Positions 25,863-33,669 of a stretch of 64,000 bases of DNA are shown here, in pieces. The stretch lies in NCBI GenBank assembly GCA_900548005.1, contig URIZ01000004.1:56643-120642 (forward strand), written 5' to 3'. The stretch comes from an uncultured Eubacteriales bacterium (GTDB lineage Bacteria; Bacillota; Clostridia; Christensenellales; CAG-917). The notes under the pieces are model-generated. The model searched no databases, was not told where the DNA came from, and worked only from the letters and a program-made list of their open reading frames with translations. Position 1 is the stretch's first letter. Every line of letters starts with the position of its first letter. The position numbers and the translations under genes are program-made.

Positions 25863-26537
25863 TTGGAAAATGCAATTGAGTTGTGACAACAAAACGGCAC
25901 GTGCTATGATTTTGAACAATTCCGTTGAGTTGAACCGCAAGTCGAGCTGTGACGAAACAGGCAGTATTGTGGCAGGGGGCGCAACGCTCGAGTGTAGTCG
26001 GTGTTGCGTGAAACCGACGTGGAAATGATGTTGCGTAAAGTGAGATTTTTTGTATAAGAGTAGTATCGAGTGATCGGATTGATAGTAGATTGCAATGAAG
26101 TAATATGCTTGCGATATTGATATGTGTGCGACATTGATATGTATTGTTGGCATAAAAGCGTTGTTTGTATAGAATGGTAGTGAAGTGTTGAGCGCGGCGT
26201 CGAAGTTGAAATCCGATTGATAGCGGATTGCGGTGCGACATACAAAAATACGTGTTGCAAAAACTCGCGTTTTTCTATCGTAAAAAAATCGAAAAAGCCG
26301 ATAAGATCATCGTCTCCGTTTGACAGAGTTTTCTGCAAAAACAAAACCGATCGCAATACCACACAAAATTGATTTTGATGTCCAAAGCCGGGCTTGCTAT
26401 CCGTAGTTTCAAATTCGTCCGACAATGGCGCGCAAGTATAAACGAAGACCTGCACATCAAAACACACACGATCTATAAAAAAGATATACTGCCGAGAATA
26501 TACTTCACAAAACAAGATAATCCACACGAGAAGATCT

Positions 26538-26593
26538 GGCAGAGCAGAAGATTAGGCAGAGCAGAAGATTAGGCAGAGCAGAAGATTAGGCAG
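26538..26593 (+). repeat. 17-bp tandem repeat, three copies
   Basis: Three identical units GGCAGAGCAGAAGATTA (26538-26588) followed by the partial unit GGCAG. Confidence 0.95.
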
Positions 26594-26850
26594 CTTAAAA
26601 ATATAAAGCAAACTAAAAGATAAAACTTGCAAAACGACAGAGAACACAAAACGATGCGTATGTAAAGCGCACGCAATATCAAAATGCATGCGCAGTATCT
26701 ACAATGCTCGGCATTTATCCCCGCGGCATTTGCAAGACGCGGCGTTGCAGCAACGTTCGGAATATCCGTGCGGTGTTTGATACATTGTCAATGTTTGCAA
26801 CGTCTCAAAAATCAAGGAATATATCGTCTTTTCAAATTAAATTTTCTATA

Positions 26851-26866
26851 CGTTACACGTGAAACA
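26851..26866. promoter_or_regulatory. parS-like site 5
   Basis: CGTTACACGTGAAACA, identical to site 4, with 14 of 16 consensus matches. DnaA boxes follow within 90-140 nt. Confidence 0.75.
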
Positions 26867-26937
26867 ATTATAAAAAAATCAATATATAAAGCGATAGTAT
26901 TTCGGCAAGTGTTGTTGTTTTGTGTCAATTGGCTTTC

Positions 26938-26988
26938 AGTGGATAAAGAATATCTGTGGGTGAATAATTATTGACGCTATGTGGATAA
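26938..26988. promoter_or_regulatory. DnaA-box cluster in the origin region
   Basis: TGTGGATAA (26980-26988) is the exact complement of the consensus DnaA box TTATCCACA. AGTGGATAA (26938-26946) differs by one base, and a weaker TGTGGGTGA lies between them at about 26955. Confidence 0.7.
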
Positions 26989-27002
26989 TGACGTTATTTC
27001 GT

Positions 27003-27240
27003 TAAATAGTGATTGACTTGCGGTAGCGGTTGGCTTGTAGTAGCGATTGTCTAACGATAGCGGTTGCTTTGCAGTAGTGACTTGCAGAGCAATCGGCATT
27101 CTGTAGCGAATAGCTTTCGTGAGCAATTGGTTTTAGTTAGCGAGCGGCTTGCGGTTGCAATTGACCGTGGTAGTGATTAGCTTTCGGCAGTAAATGGCTT
27201 TAAGTTGCGATTGGCTTTCGACAGCGAGCGGCTTTTGTGT
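27003..27240 (+). repeat. Degenerate GT-rich repeat array
   Basis: About ten loosely repeated units of 20-28 nt around AGCGATTGGCTTT and AGCGGTTGGCTTG. The array is G-rich on the + strand (57 G to 27 C in 27001-27180). It begins 15 nt after the DnaA boxes. Confidence 0.6.
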
Positions 27241-27659
27241 TAGTTTTGGGATAATTGCATTTTTTCATAACACAAGCGATATAACTCTTTGTGAATAGAT
27301 GGATTTTTCAACAATATAATATGGTTTACTTGTTAATCATATCAAACCGCAGATGTTTTCGTTCGGTTAAAGTATAATTTTAGCTTGAAAGTATAATTAT
27401 AGTTTGATTTTTTGCTTATAGCGCACCACTGCTTTTTTGCAGCACGGCAATGCCTTTGACATAATCTTCGGGACAGTGGCGTTGCTATGGTTTGCGAAAA
27501 ACCTATTCTTTGTTTTGGGGGCAACTCATTTTCCTTGCTTTGCCATGATACTATTTTTTCTATATTCACAATGTGGAGATGCTTTTTGTTTGCTTATTGT
27601 TTTATTGTCGTAAATATCGTTTTATTTGGCGGTTTGAAGTGTTTGCAGCTGTCGGTGCG

Positions 27660-27845
27660 ATAAAGTCTTTGATTTTACTCTCAAATGCGCTTAAATCGCA
27701 TCTCAGGCGGTCAAACGGAAAGCGTAAGGTTGTGAGCGGCTTGGCACGCAATCTCATCGGCTCACCAATTGCAAGCGCATCGATTCAAATCGGCGTGCCG
27801 AGCAATAGCAAGAAAAAAAGAACACCGCCGTTGTGGCGGTGATGT
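27660..27845. ncRNA. Candidate structured RNA or DNA segment
   Basis: Three hairpins lie in succession: AAATGCG with CGCATCT (about 27683-27703), GGCACGC with GCGTGCC (about 27742-27798) and CACCGCC with GGCGGTG (about 27821-27839). The last is next to an A run, so on the minus strand it reads as a terminator with a T run. I do not recognise the family and the calling strand is uncertain. Confidence 0.3.
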
Positions 27846-27861
27846 AGTTTTAAGAGTATTT

Positions 27862-27955
27862 ATGTTTGTTGACAATCGACACATTTTATAAATTGCGATG
27901 TTTGTTGACAATCGACACCTTTTACAAATATTGCGATGTTGATTGTCAATTGTCA
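27862..27955 (+). repeat. 36-bp direct repeat, about 2.5 copies
   Basis: ATGTTTGTTGACAATCGACAC starts at 27862 and 27898; a third, degenerate unit starts near 27934 with GTTGATTGTCAATTG. Each full unit ends in TTGCG. Confidence 0.75.
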
Positions 27956-28029
27956 CTTACTATTATCGTAGTTGTTGTTTGTTTTAACTTCCGTCTACAA
28001 GCACAGCCTGATATGTATTTTGGGTGTGT

Positions 28030-28067
28030 GGTTGCACCGGCAACCAATCTGACGAAAAGGTGCAACC
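28030..28067 (-). terminator. Hairpin downstream of luxS
   Basis: GGTTGCACC (28030-28038) and GGTGCAACC (28059-28067) form a perfect 9-bp inverted repeat with a 20-nt loop, about 85-120 nt beyond the luxS stop. The T run is short, so it may be a processing or stability hairpin rather than a terminator. Confidence 0.45.
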
Positions 28068-28150
28068 GATCAAAAAAGTAAAGTCATCGGTTTGACAGTG
28101 TACAAACAACCAAATTGTCATCTCTCCGACATACAATCAATGTGCGGTGA

Positions 28151-28585
28151 TTAAACGGTCAGGGTGTTGAGCACGTCAAGATATCCGGCAAGCTCTTTCT
28201 TTGCGCCTTTGAGATCGTGGGAGCGGTAGTTGCCGCATTCGATCTTTTTGTTGCCGGGGATGCTGTCAAGCTCAAGGCACTTTGCGACGCACTCTTTGAC
28301 AAGCTCTAGCGCAGATTGCTTGTCGGTGTCAAACAGCAGCAGATAAAAGCCGGTGCGACAGCCCATAGGCCCGAAATACACCACTTTGTCTTTGAACTCG
28401 CTGTTGCGCGCTACGGTGGCAAAAAGATGCTCTATGGTGTGCATTGCCGCCACGTGCAGATAGTCGCCCTTGTTTGGCTCTTTGAAGCGCAAATCGTAGG
28501 TGAACACGTTTTTGTCCACTCGGCTGAGATACAGCCCTTTTTTGAGCACGTTGTGGTCTATGGTGAAAGAAGTGATTTTTTGCAT
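28151..28585 (-). CDS. luxS: S-ribosylhomocysteine lyase
   Basis: Converts S-ribosylhomocysteine to homocysteine and DPD, the autoinducer-2 precursor. The zinc site HTIEH is at residues 49-53, the catalytic Cys77 is in PMGCRTGFY, and the third zinc ligand is the cysteine of ECGNYRSH. I start at 28585 (MQKITSFTIDHN), the family's usual start; the frame extends to 28624 without support. The product is 144 aa, slightly short because the C-terminus is trimmed. It follows mtnN by 47 nt and consumes its product, so the pair completes the activated methyl cycle. The ribosome-binding site (GGTG) is weak. Confidence 0.95.
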   Translation of the reverse strand: MQKITSFTIDHNVLKKGLYLSRVDKNVFTYDLRFKEPNKGDYLHVAAMHTIEHLFATVARNSEFKDKVVYFGPMGCRTGFYLLLFDTDKQSALELVKECVAKCLELDSIPGNKKIECGNYRSHDLKGAKKELAGYLDVLNTLTV

Positions 28586-28632
28586 GGTACACCGTGAAAG
28601 CGAGCGGCACAAAACCGCTCGCACGTTTGATT

Positions 28633-29397
28633 TTATTGTTTGTCGCCCTTGACGTACACAACGCTTCCGCGCGGTTTTTTGACAGGGGGAAGTGAAGACG
28701 CGCCGCTCGTGACGGCTTTGAGAATGGCGGGCAAAATCTTTTCGTAGCCGGCGATGCCTTTTTCGACAATTGACAAGAAACTCTCGTTTGCGCCTTCTTC
28801 GGCTTTGTCACTGACCACCTTGACAGAGAACAGCGGAACGTTGTTTCTTTCGCACGCGATTGCAAGCCCTGCAAGCTCCATCTCGCAAATATCCGCGCCA
28901 AACTCGTTTCTCAAGCGATCCTTTTCTTCCTTGCGCGCGACAAACTTGTCGCCGCTTGCGCAAGTGACAACTTTTATGGGTTTGCCGATGTTGGCGAGCA
29001 CGTTGCTAAGCAGTGTCTTGTCGAGATAGAAATAGTTGTCACGCATGCCGCCGTACTGACCGACCACTCTGTCGGTATCAACTTCCGTAACGTCAAACTG
29101 ATAGTGGCACACTCTGCCCACGGCAACGAGTTCGCATAGATCGAGATTGTGATTGACAGCTCCCACAAACCCGAAATTGAGCACCGCTTCCACGTCAAAG
29201 AGATCGACAAGCAGTTGCGCGGCGAGTGCGGCTTTGATCTCTCCCACGCCGGACGTTGCAAGATAAATGGTGTTTCCGTCCTGCTCGATCTGGCTGATAG
29301 CGACGCCCGATATAGTATCTTGATCAACGACGTTGCCAATTTTTTTCAAGATAGGCAGCGTTTCTTCCGCCATAGCGGTGATGATTGCAATTCTCAT
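28633..29397 (-). CDS. mtnN: 5'-methylthioadenosine/S-adenosylhomocysteine nucleosidase
   Basis: Cleaves adenine from SAH and MTA; the S-ribosylhomocysteine made goes to LuxS. The N-terminus MRIAIITAMAEE, the central GFVGAV, EMELAGLAIACERNNVP and the catalytic Asp of VKVVSDKA fit the family. The start at 29397 follows CGGAGCG; the frame continues to 29448 without similarity. The length is 254 aa, about 20 residues longer than E. coli MtnN because of a Pro/Lys-rich tail after residue 228. A promoter lies at 29426-29453. mtnN-luxS runs towards the proposed origin, against replication. Confidence 0.94.
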   Translation of the reverse strand: MRIAIITAMAEETLPILKKIGNVVDQDTISGVAISQIEQDGNTIYLATSGVGEIKAALAAQLLVDLFDVEAVLNFGFVGAVNHNLDLCELVAVGRVCHYQFDVTEVDTDRVVGQYGGMRDNYFYLDKTLLSNVLANIGKPIKVVTCASGDKFVARKEEKDRLRNEFGADICEMELAGLAIACERNNVPLFSVKVVSDKAEEGANESFLSIVEKGIAGYEKILPAILKAVTSGASSLPPVKKPRGSVVYVKGDKQ

Positions 29398-29425
29398 ATT
29401 TCGCTCCGAAAATTTGATTGTATAT

Positions 29426-29453
29426 ATTTTAGCACATTTGAAAATCAAGTCAA
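29426..29453 (-). promoter_or_regulatory. Promoter of mtnN-luxS
   Basis: Minus strand TTGACT (29448-29453), 16 nt, TAAAAT (29426-29431). The ATG is about 29 nt downstream of the -10 with a ribosome-binding site. Confidence 0.75.
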
Positions 29454-29646
29454 CACAAGATATAAAATTGCACGCGATTTTTCACCCGTCCGTTGTCAAA
29501 CAAAAAATAAAGTCTTGCGTATTTGCACCTTTGAATTTTTGTCAAACCGCACATACGGCATTTTATATGTGTGTTTTATGTGGATAAAATGCCTTTTTGG
29601 TGATTATCGCAAAATCGAGAGCGATATGTCAAATTGCGATTTGCGC

Positions 29647-29675
29647 TTGATATATGCAAAAAGAAATGTTAAAAT
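29647..29675 (+). promoter_or_regulatory. Promoter of rsmG
   Basis: TTGATA (29647-29652), 17 nt, TAAAAT (29670-29675). The ATG at 29691 follows a short leader containing AAAGGTGA. Confidence 0.75.
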
Positions 29676-29690
29676 AAAAAAGGTGACTAT

Positions 29691-30380
29691 ATGGATTTTG
29701 AATTTTTGAAACAGTGCGCATCAGAAGTCGGCGTTGAGTTGACTCAAAAACAAACAGAGCGTCTTGCCGCCTATTTCGATATGGTGGTTGAAAAGAACAA
29801 GGCTTTCAACCTTACGGCAATCACCGAAGAAAAAGATTTTGCGATAAAGCACATCGCAGACTCGCTTGCGGGCATAAGTGAAATCCCCCAAAACTCCGCG
29901 CTTTTGGACATCGGCGCAGGGGCAGGCTTTCCGTCTATGCCCATTGCAATCACAAGAGAAGACGTAAAAGTCACCGCGCTCGATTCCACCGCAAAAAAGA
30001 TGAACTTCATAAGCGAGTGCGCAAGGGAGTTGAAATTGGCCAACGTCAAGACCGTTGCCGGCAGAGCGGAAGAGCAAAAGAATTTGTTTGCAACTTTCGA
30101 CGTGGTGACGGCAAGGGCGGTGTCTTCGCTCAACATACTTCTCGAGCTTGCAATGCCCATGCTCAAAACGGGCGGAAGATTTATCGCATACAAGACGGAC
30201 GAGAGCGAGCTTGACGGTGCAAAATGTGCGCTTGCAACGCTTGGCGCAAAGCACCTGTCCACAAAATCGCTATCTCTTCCCAACGGAGATTCGCGCGCGA
30301 TTTTGGTGTTTGAAAAGGTTGCGCCCACACCGAAACAATATCCCAGACTTTACGGCGCAATCAAGAAAAAGCCGCTGTAA
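29691..30380 (+). CDS. rsmG: 16S rRNA (guanine-527-N7)-methyltransferase
   Basis: Methylates G527 of 16S rRNA with SAM; loss gives low-level streptomycin resistance in other bacteria. The Rossmann motif LLDIGAGAGFPSMP is in the middle, the family N-terminal block FNLTAI lies before it, and VTARAVSSL after it. The length of 229 aa is typical. In many bacteria rsmG (gidB) follows mnmG (gidA); here it is separated from mnmG by 25 kb but still precedes parA. AAAGGTGA serves as the ribosome-binding site and a terminator follows at 30536. Confidence 0.95.
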   Translation: MDFEFLKQCASEVGVELTQKQTERLAAYFDMVVEKNKAFNLTAITEEKDFAIKHIADSLAGISEIPQNSALLDIGAGAGFPSMPIAITREDVKVTALDSTAKKMNFISECARELKLANVKTVAGRAEEQKNLFATFDVVTARAVSSLNILLELAMPMLKTGGRFIAYKTDESELDGAKCALATLGAKHLSTKSLSLPNGDSRAILVFEKVAPTPKQYPRLYGAIKKKPL

Positions 30381-30535
30381 AAAACTTCTACAATACGAAA
30401 AATCAATATTTCTCGGTCGGATTTTATCCAAAATATGCAATAAACCCGCACAAACTCTGTCACAACAAGACAAAATTCGGTCGATTTTGTGACATAATCG
30501 TGATATATCGGATTTTTTCAAACCAAAACCATCAG

Positions 30536-30565
30536 AAGACCGCTCTTTTTAGGGGCGGTTTTTAC
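30536..30565 (+). terminator. Terminator after rsmG
   Basis: ACCGC (30539-30543) pairs with GCGGT (30555-30559), extended by wobble pairs, followed by a T run (30559-30563). It lies between rsmG and the parA promoter. An 8-bp perfect inverted repeat TGTCACAA/TTGTGACA at 30458-30494 precedes it. Confidence 0.7.
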
Positions 30566-30606
30566 ATAATAATGCAATTTGTGTGAAACTTTTTTGTGAA
30601 ACACAA

Positions 30607-30635
30607 TTGAAAAATACGATAAGTTGTGATACACT
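30607..30635 (+). promoter_or_regulatory. Promoter of parAB (leaderless)
   Basis: TTGAAA (30607-30612), 17 nt, TACACT (30630-30635) with TG one base upstream. The parA ATG at 30642 is 6 nt beyond the -10, so transcription should begin at or next to the start codon. Confidence 0.75.
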
Positions 30636-30641
30636 TTATTT

Positions 30642-31409
30642 ATGGCAATAGTCGTCGCGTTCTCCAATCAAAAGGGCGGCGTTGGCAAAACGACCACTTG
30701 CGTCAATCTTGCAGCCTATTTAGCCCTTGGCGGATACAAAGTTTTGCTCGTTGACTTGGACATGCAAGCCAGCGCGACAAGTTCGCTCGGAGAGTTCGAC
30801 AAAAATATACACAATTCGATATATTCCGCAATGCTCACGCAAGATATTGCAACGTGCATTGTCAGAAGCGAGATAAACGGGCTTGATTTTGTCCCGTCGT
30901 CGCTTGACTTGTGCGGATTTGAAAAGGACGTTGCGGACGTTGACAAAAAGGAGTTTTTGCTCTCGGGCGCACTCGATACGATCAAGGACGATTATGATTT
31001 TGTCTTTGTGGACTGCGCCCCGTCAATCAACACGCTGCTTGTCAACGCACTATGCGCTGCGGACGGAGTGATAATTCCTCTTCAATGCGAATATCTGGCT
31101 CTTGAAGGGATGAATCAGTTGCTCAATACCGTATATCTTGCAAAAAAACATCTCAACGAGCGGCTTGAAGTGTACGGAGTTGCGCTCACAATGTATCAAG
31201 CGCGCAGCAAACTCTCAAAAGACGTGGAGCGTGAGATACGCAGGCTGTTTGGCGACAAGGTGTTTGAGAGCAAGATCCCCAGAAACGTGCGGCTTGCAGA
31301 GTGTCCAAGCCACGGCAAACCCATCGTTTTGTATGACGACAAATGCGCAGGCGCGATCGCGTACAACGCGCTTGCAAAAGAGTTTATATCAAAAATTTTC
31401 AAGGAGTGA
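30642..31409 (+). CDS. parA: Chromosome partitioning ATPase ParA (Soj)
   Basis: Walker-type ATPase that segregates origins with ParB and, as Soj, can influence DnaA. The deviant Walker A motif KGGVGKTT is at residues 11-18, VDLDMQASAT follows as the switch region, and FVFVDCAPS is Walker B. The length of 255 aa is typical of chromosomal Soj without an extra N-terminal domain. No ribosome-binding site precedes the ATG, and the promoter position implies a leaderless message. It is followed by parB after 3 nt. The parS-like sites at 23.9-26.9 kb are the expected targets of the system. Confidence 0.95.
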   Translation: MAIVVAFSNQKGGVGKTTTCVNLAAYLALGGYKVLLVDLDMQASATSSLGEFDKNIHNSIYSAMLTQDIATCIVRSEINGLDFVPSSLDLCGFEKDVADVDKKEFLLSGALDTIKDDYDFVFVDCAPSINTLLVNALCAADGVIIPLQCEYLALEGMNQLLNTVYLAKKHLNERLEVYGVALTMYQARSKLSKDVEREIRRLFGDKVFESKIPRNVRLAECPSHGKPIVLYDDKCAGAIAYNALAKEFISKIFKE

Positions 31410-31412
31410 AGT

Positions 31413-32312
31413 ATGGCAAACACAAAAGGCGGCCTTGGTGCAAAAGGCTTGAATGCTCTTTTCAACGACAACGAAGCAAACGTCAGAGTTGACATCGACG
31501 GCGACGTGCAGGCACAGGAGATTGACATCTCTCTCATCGACCGCAACCCCAATCAGCCGAGAAAAACTTTTGACGAAGACAGCTTGCGTGAGATGGCAAC
31601 GTCCATTGCCACCTACGGCGTATTGCAACCCCTTCTGCTTGTCAAGTCGGAAGGCGGCAGATATCTCATCATCGCAGGTGAACGCCGCTTCAGAGCAAGC
31701 ATGCTCGCAGGGCTCAAAAAAGTGCCTGCAATCATCAGAGAGTTCACTCCGCAACAAATCGCCGAGATTTCTCTCATCGAAAACTTGCACAGAGAAGACC
31801 TCAACGCCATCGAAGCCGCGGAAGGTATGCGCGAGCTTATGGACAATCACGGTCTGACGCAAGAAGAAGTTGCGGTGCGCATCGGCAAATCTCGCCCCTA
31901 CGTCACCAACACTCTCAGACTTTTGCAACTCCCCGACGAAGTGACCGAGCTTGTCAGAGAAGGCAAACTCTCTCCGGGACACGCAAGAACGCTCATCTCC
32001 ATCGATGACAAAGACTATCTCGTTACGCTTGCAAAACAAGCCTGCGACAACAAGCTTTCCGTGCGCGACCTTGAAAACCGCGTGAGATTGTATTTCACAA
32101 GAAAGGCGATTCCGTCCGGACCGAGAACGGACAAGGCTTTGTCCTTGGAACTTAAAGAATTTGTCGGCGATATGAAACGCGTCTTTGCCACCAAAGTCAA
32201 ACTTGTGGGCAACGACCAAAAGGGACGTATCACGATTGACTATTTCAACAAGGACGATTTGGACAGAATATACGCGCTCGTTCAAATCTTGAAGTACAAC
32301 GACAAGCTCTGA
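31413..32312 (+). CDS. parB: Chromosome partitioning protein ParB (Spo0J)
   Basis: CTP-dependent clamp that loads at parS and spreads. The N-terminal CTPase domain has RNPNQPRKTFDEDSL, the GERRFRA motif and ENLHREDLN. The central helix-turn-helix (around LTQEEVAVRIGKSRPYVTN) reads parS, and a C-terminal dimerisation segment ends YALVQILKYNDKL. The length of 299 aa is standard. AAGGAG precedes the ATG. Unlike parA, it has a good ribosome-binding site because it is internal to the operon. A bidirectional terminator follows. Confidence 0.96.
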   Translation: MANTKGGLGAKGLNALFNDNEANVRVDIDGDVQAQEIDISLIDRNPNQPRKTFDEDSLREMATSIATYGVLQPLLLVKSEGGRYLIIAGERRFRASMLAGLKKVPAIIREFTPQQIAEISLIENLHREDLNAIEAAEGMRELMDNHGLTQEEVAVRIGKSRPYVTNTLRLLQLPDEVTELVREGKLSPGHARTLISIDDKDYLVTLAKQACDNKLSVRDLENRVRLYFTRKAIPSGPRTDKALSLELKEFVGDMKRVFATKVKLVGNDQKGRITIDYFNKDDLDRIYALVQILKYNDKL

Positions 32313-32374
32313 TTGCACTCCGTTTATAAAACGCAAATCTTACTTATATTTGCAAAATCATACGTTTATATACA

Positions 32375-32406
32375 CAAAACACGCACATAAAGTGCGTGTT
32401 TTGTTA
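32375..32406. terminator. Bidirectional terminator between parB and recF
   Basis: ACACGCAC (32379-32386) and GTGCGTGT (32392-32399) form a perfect 8-bp stem with a 5-nt loop, with A residues on the left and T residues on the right. It can end parB (+) and recF (-), which converge here. Confidence 0.9.
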
Positions 32407-32473
32407 TATTTGCTTGTTTTTGCGTTTATTTGCGGATTTACAAAGTAATACGAATTTTCGTATCGGTTTTGCG

Positions 32474-33562
32474 TCATTTCACAACGCTGCCGCCGCTTAT
32501 ATGAAACAGCGTTGCGGGGTTGTCAAGCTCGTATTCGGTGCAAGTGAGTATGGTTTGAAAACCGTCCGTCATTTGCAACAGCATCACTTGTCTATCGTGA
32601 TCCAGCTCCGACAAAACGTCATCGAGCAGCAACACCGGCGGCTCGCCTATCTCGTTTTTGTAGATGACCACTTCGCCGAGTTTCATTGCAAGCGCGATTG
32701 TGCGTTGTTGTCCTTGGGATGCGTATTTGCGGCTGTCGTTGCCGTTGATCTCTATCTTTATGTCGTCACGGTGCGGACCTATCGTGGAAAAGCCGAGATC
32801 CTTGTCTTTTTGTCTTGATGCAACAATAGATTTGTACAATTCTTTTTCAAGCTCTTGCGGCGGACAATCTGTTTTTGCGCCGCTTTCGTAGGATAGAGTG
32901 AGCGTTTCTTGCTCTCCGCTCAAAAGATAGTGAAACTTCCTTGCAGCGTCGTTGAGAGTGGCGATATAGTCCTTTCTTTTTTGTATGATGATTGCTCCTT
33001 CCTTTGCAAGACCTGCGTCCCACACGTCGAGCATATCGTCAATGTTTGGATTGAATTTGTATTCTTTTAGCAGGTTGTTTTTCTGTTTGAGCGTCTTGTT
33101 GTAGCGTTGAAGGGCAAGGAAATAGCTCTTTTGTTGTTGTGATAGACCGACGTCGAGAAATCTTCTGCGCTCGCCGGGAGATTCTTTGACAAGTTTCATC
33201 TCGTCGGGGGAGAAGAACACAACGCCGAGAACGCCGAGCAGTTCGCCCGCGCGGCTTACCGGGATGCCGTCCACCGCCACTTTTTTCTTGCCTTGCTCGT
33301 CAATTTGCAGATTTATCGTGTGACGGCGAAACTTGCTTTCAAGCACGATTTTCACTTGCGCCTTGCTCTCGCCCATGAGTATCATTTCTTTGTCCTTGGT
33401 GGTGCGCGGAGAATGAAAAATTGAGCAAAGATACACGCTTTCGAGCATATTTGTCTTGCCGCTGGCGTTTTTTCCGTACAACACGTTGAGCCCGCCGTTA
33501 AATTCGACGAGCGCGTGAGAGTAGTTTCTGAAGTTTTTCAGTTCCAACGACACAATTTTCAT
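32474..33562 (-). CDS. recF: DNA replication and repair protein RecF
   Basis: SMC-like ATPase that works with RecO/RecR at single-strand gaps. Walker A GKNASGKTN is near residue 30, the signature YASQGQQRT is in the C-terminal third, and VLLLDDVLSELD is Walker B. The length of 362 aa is normal. Its divergent promoter (33571-33599) places the -10 only 8 nt from the ATG and there is no ribosome-binding site, so the message is probably leaderless. recF is normally downstream of dnaN on the same strand as dnaA; here it is divergent from dnaA and separate from dnaN. Confidence 0.95.
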   Translation of the reverse strand: MKIVSLELKNFRNYSHALVEFNGGLNVLYGKNASGKTNMLESVYLCSIFHSPRTTKDKEMILMGESKAQVKIVLESKFRRHTINLQIDEQGKKKVAVDGIPVSRAGELLGVLGVVFFSPDEMKLVKESPGERRRFLDVGLSQQQKSYFLALQRYNKTLKQKNNLLKEYKFNPNIDDMLDVWDAGLAKEGAIIIQKRKDYIATLNDAARKFHYLLSGEQETLTLSYESGAKTDCPPQELEKELYKSIVASRQKDKDLGFSTIGPHRDDIKIEINGNDSRKYASQGQQRTIALAMKLGEVVIYKNEIGEPPVLLLDDVLSELDHDRQVMLLQMTDGFQTILTCTEYELDNPATLFHISGGSVVK

Positions 33563-33570
33563 ACACTACA

Positions 33571-33599
33571 AGTATAGCGTAGAGCGCAAAATTTTTCAA
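33571..33599 (-). promoter_or_regulatory. Promoter of recF (leaderless)
   Basis: Minus strand TTGAAA (33594-33599), 17 nt, TATACT (33571-33576), then 8 nt to the ATG at 33562. Confidence 0.8.
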
Positions 33600-33634
33600 C
33601 ATCTTGTGTTTAAGTTTTCTTTTTGGATTTTTGC

Positions 33635-33662
33635 TTGAAAATTCGGCTTTTTTTGATATAAT
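33635..33662 (+). promoter_or_regulatory. Promoter of dnaA (leaderless)
   Basis: TTGAAA (33635-33640), 16 nt, TATAAT (33657-33662) with TG one base upstream (extended -10). The dnaA ATG is at 33670, 7 nt beyond the -10. No DnaA box is evident in this 107-nt recF-dnaA gap. Confidence 0.85.
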
Positions 33663-33669
33663 CAAAAAT

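Larger units (their letters stand above)
23388..28150. other. Gene-free candidate oriC and centromere region
   Basis: About 4.76 kb without any recognisable gene. By hand count, 23581-23760 on the + strand has 12 G and 77 C, whereas 27001-27180 has 57 G and 27 C; the sign changes at about 24.6-24.8 kb. Five parS-like sites, a 13-unit TTGG array, DnaA boxes near 26.94-26.99 kb and several unrelated short repeats lie inside. gyrBA run leftwards from it and rsmG-parAB rightwards. These are the marks of a replication origin with a ParB loading zone. Short frames here are low-complexity and unconserved, so I call none. Confidence 0.75.

Noticed and set aside
25791..26527. Minus-strand frames of 120-207 codons in the origin region
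   Set aside because: Low-complexity, mutually overlapping, without start signals; they follow the diverged DNA repeats.
24073..26593. Possible CRISPR array
   Set aside because: The tandem repeats have no unique spacers of constant length and no cas genes are nearby.
27742..27798. tRNA-like fold GGCACGC...GCGTGCC with CGATTCAAATCG
   Set aside because: Only 43 nt separate the two acceptor-like strands, too short for a tRNA, and no anticodon arm can be drawn.
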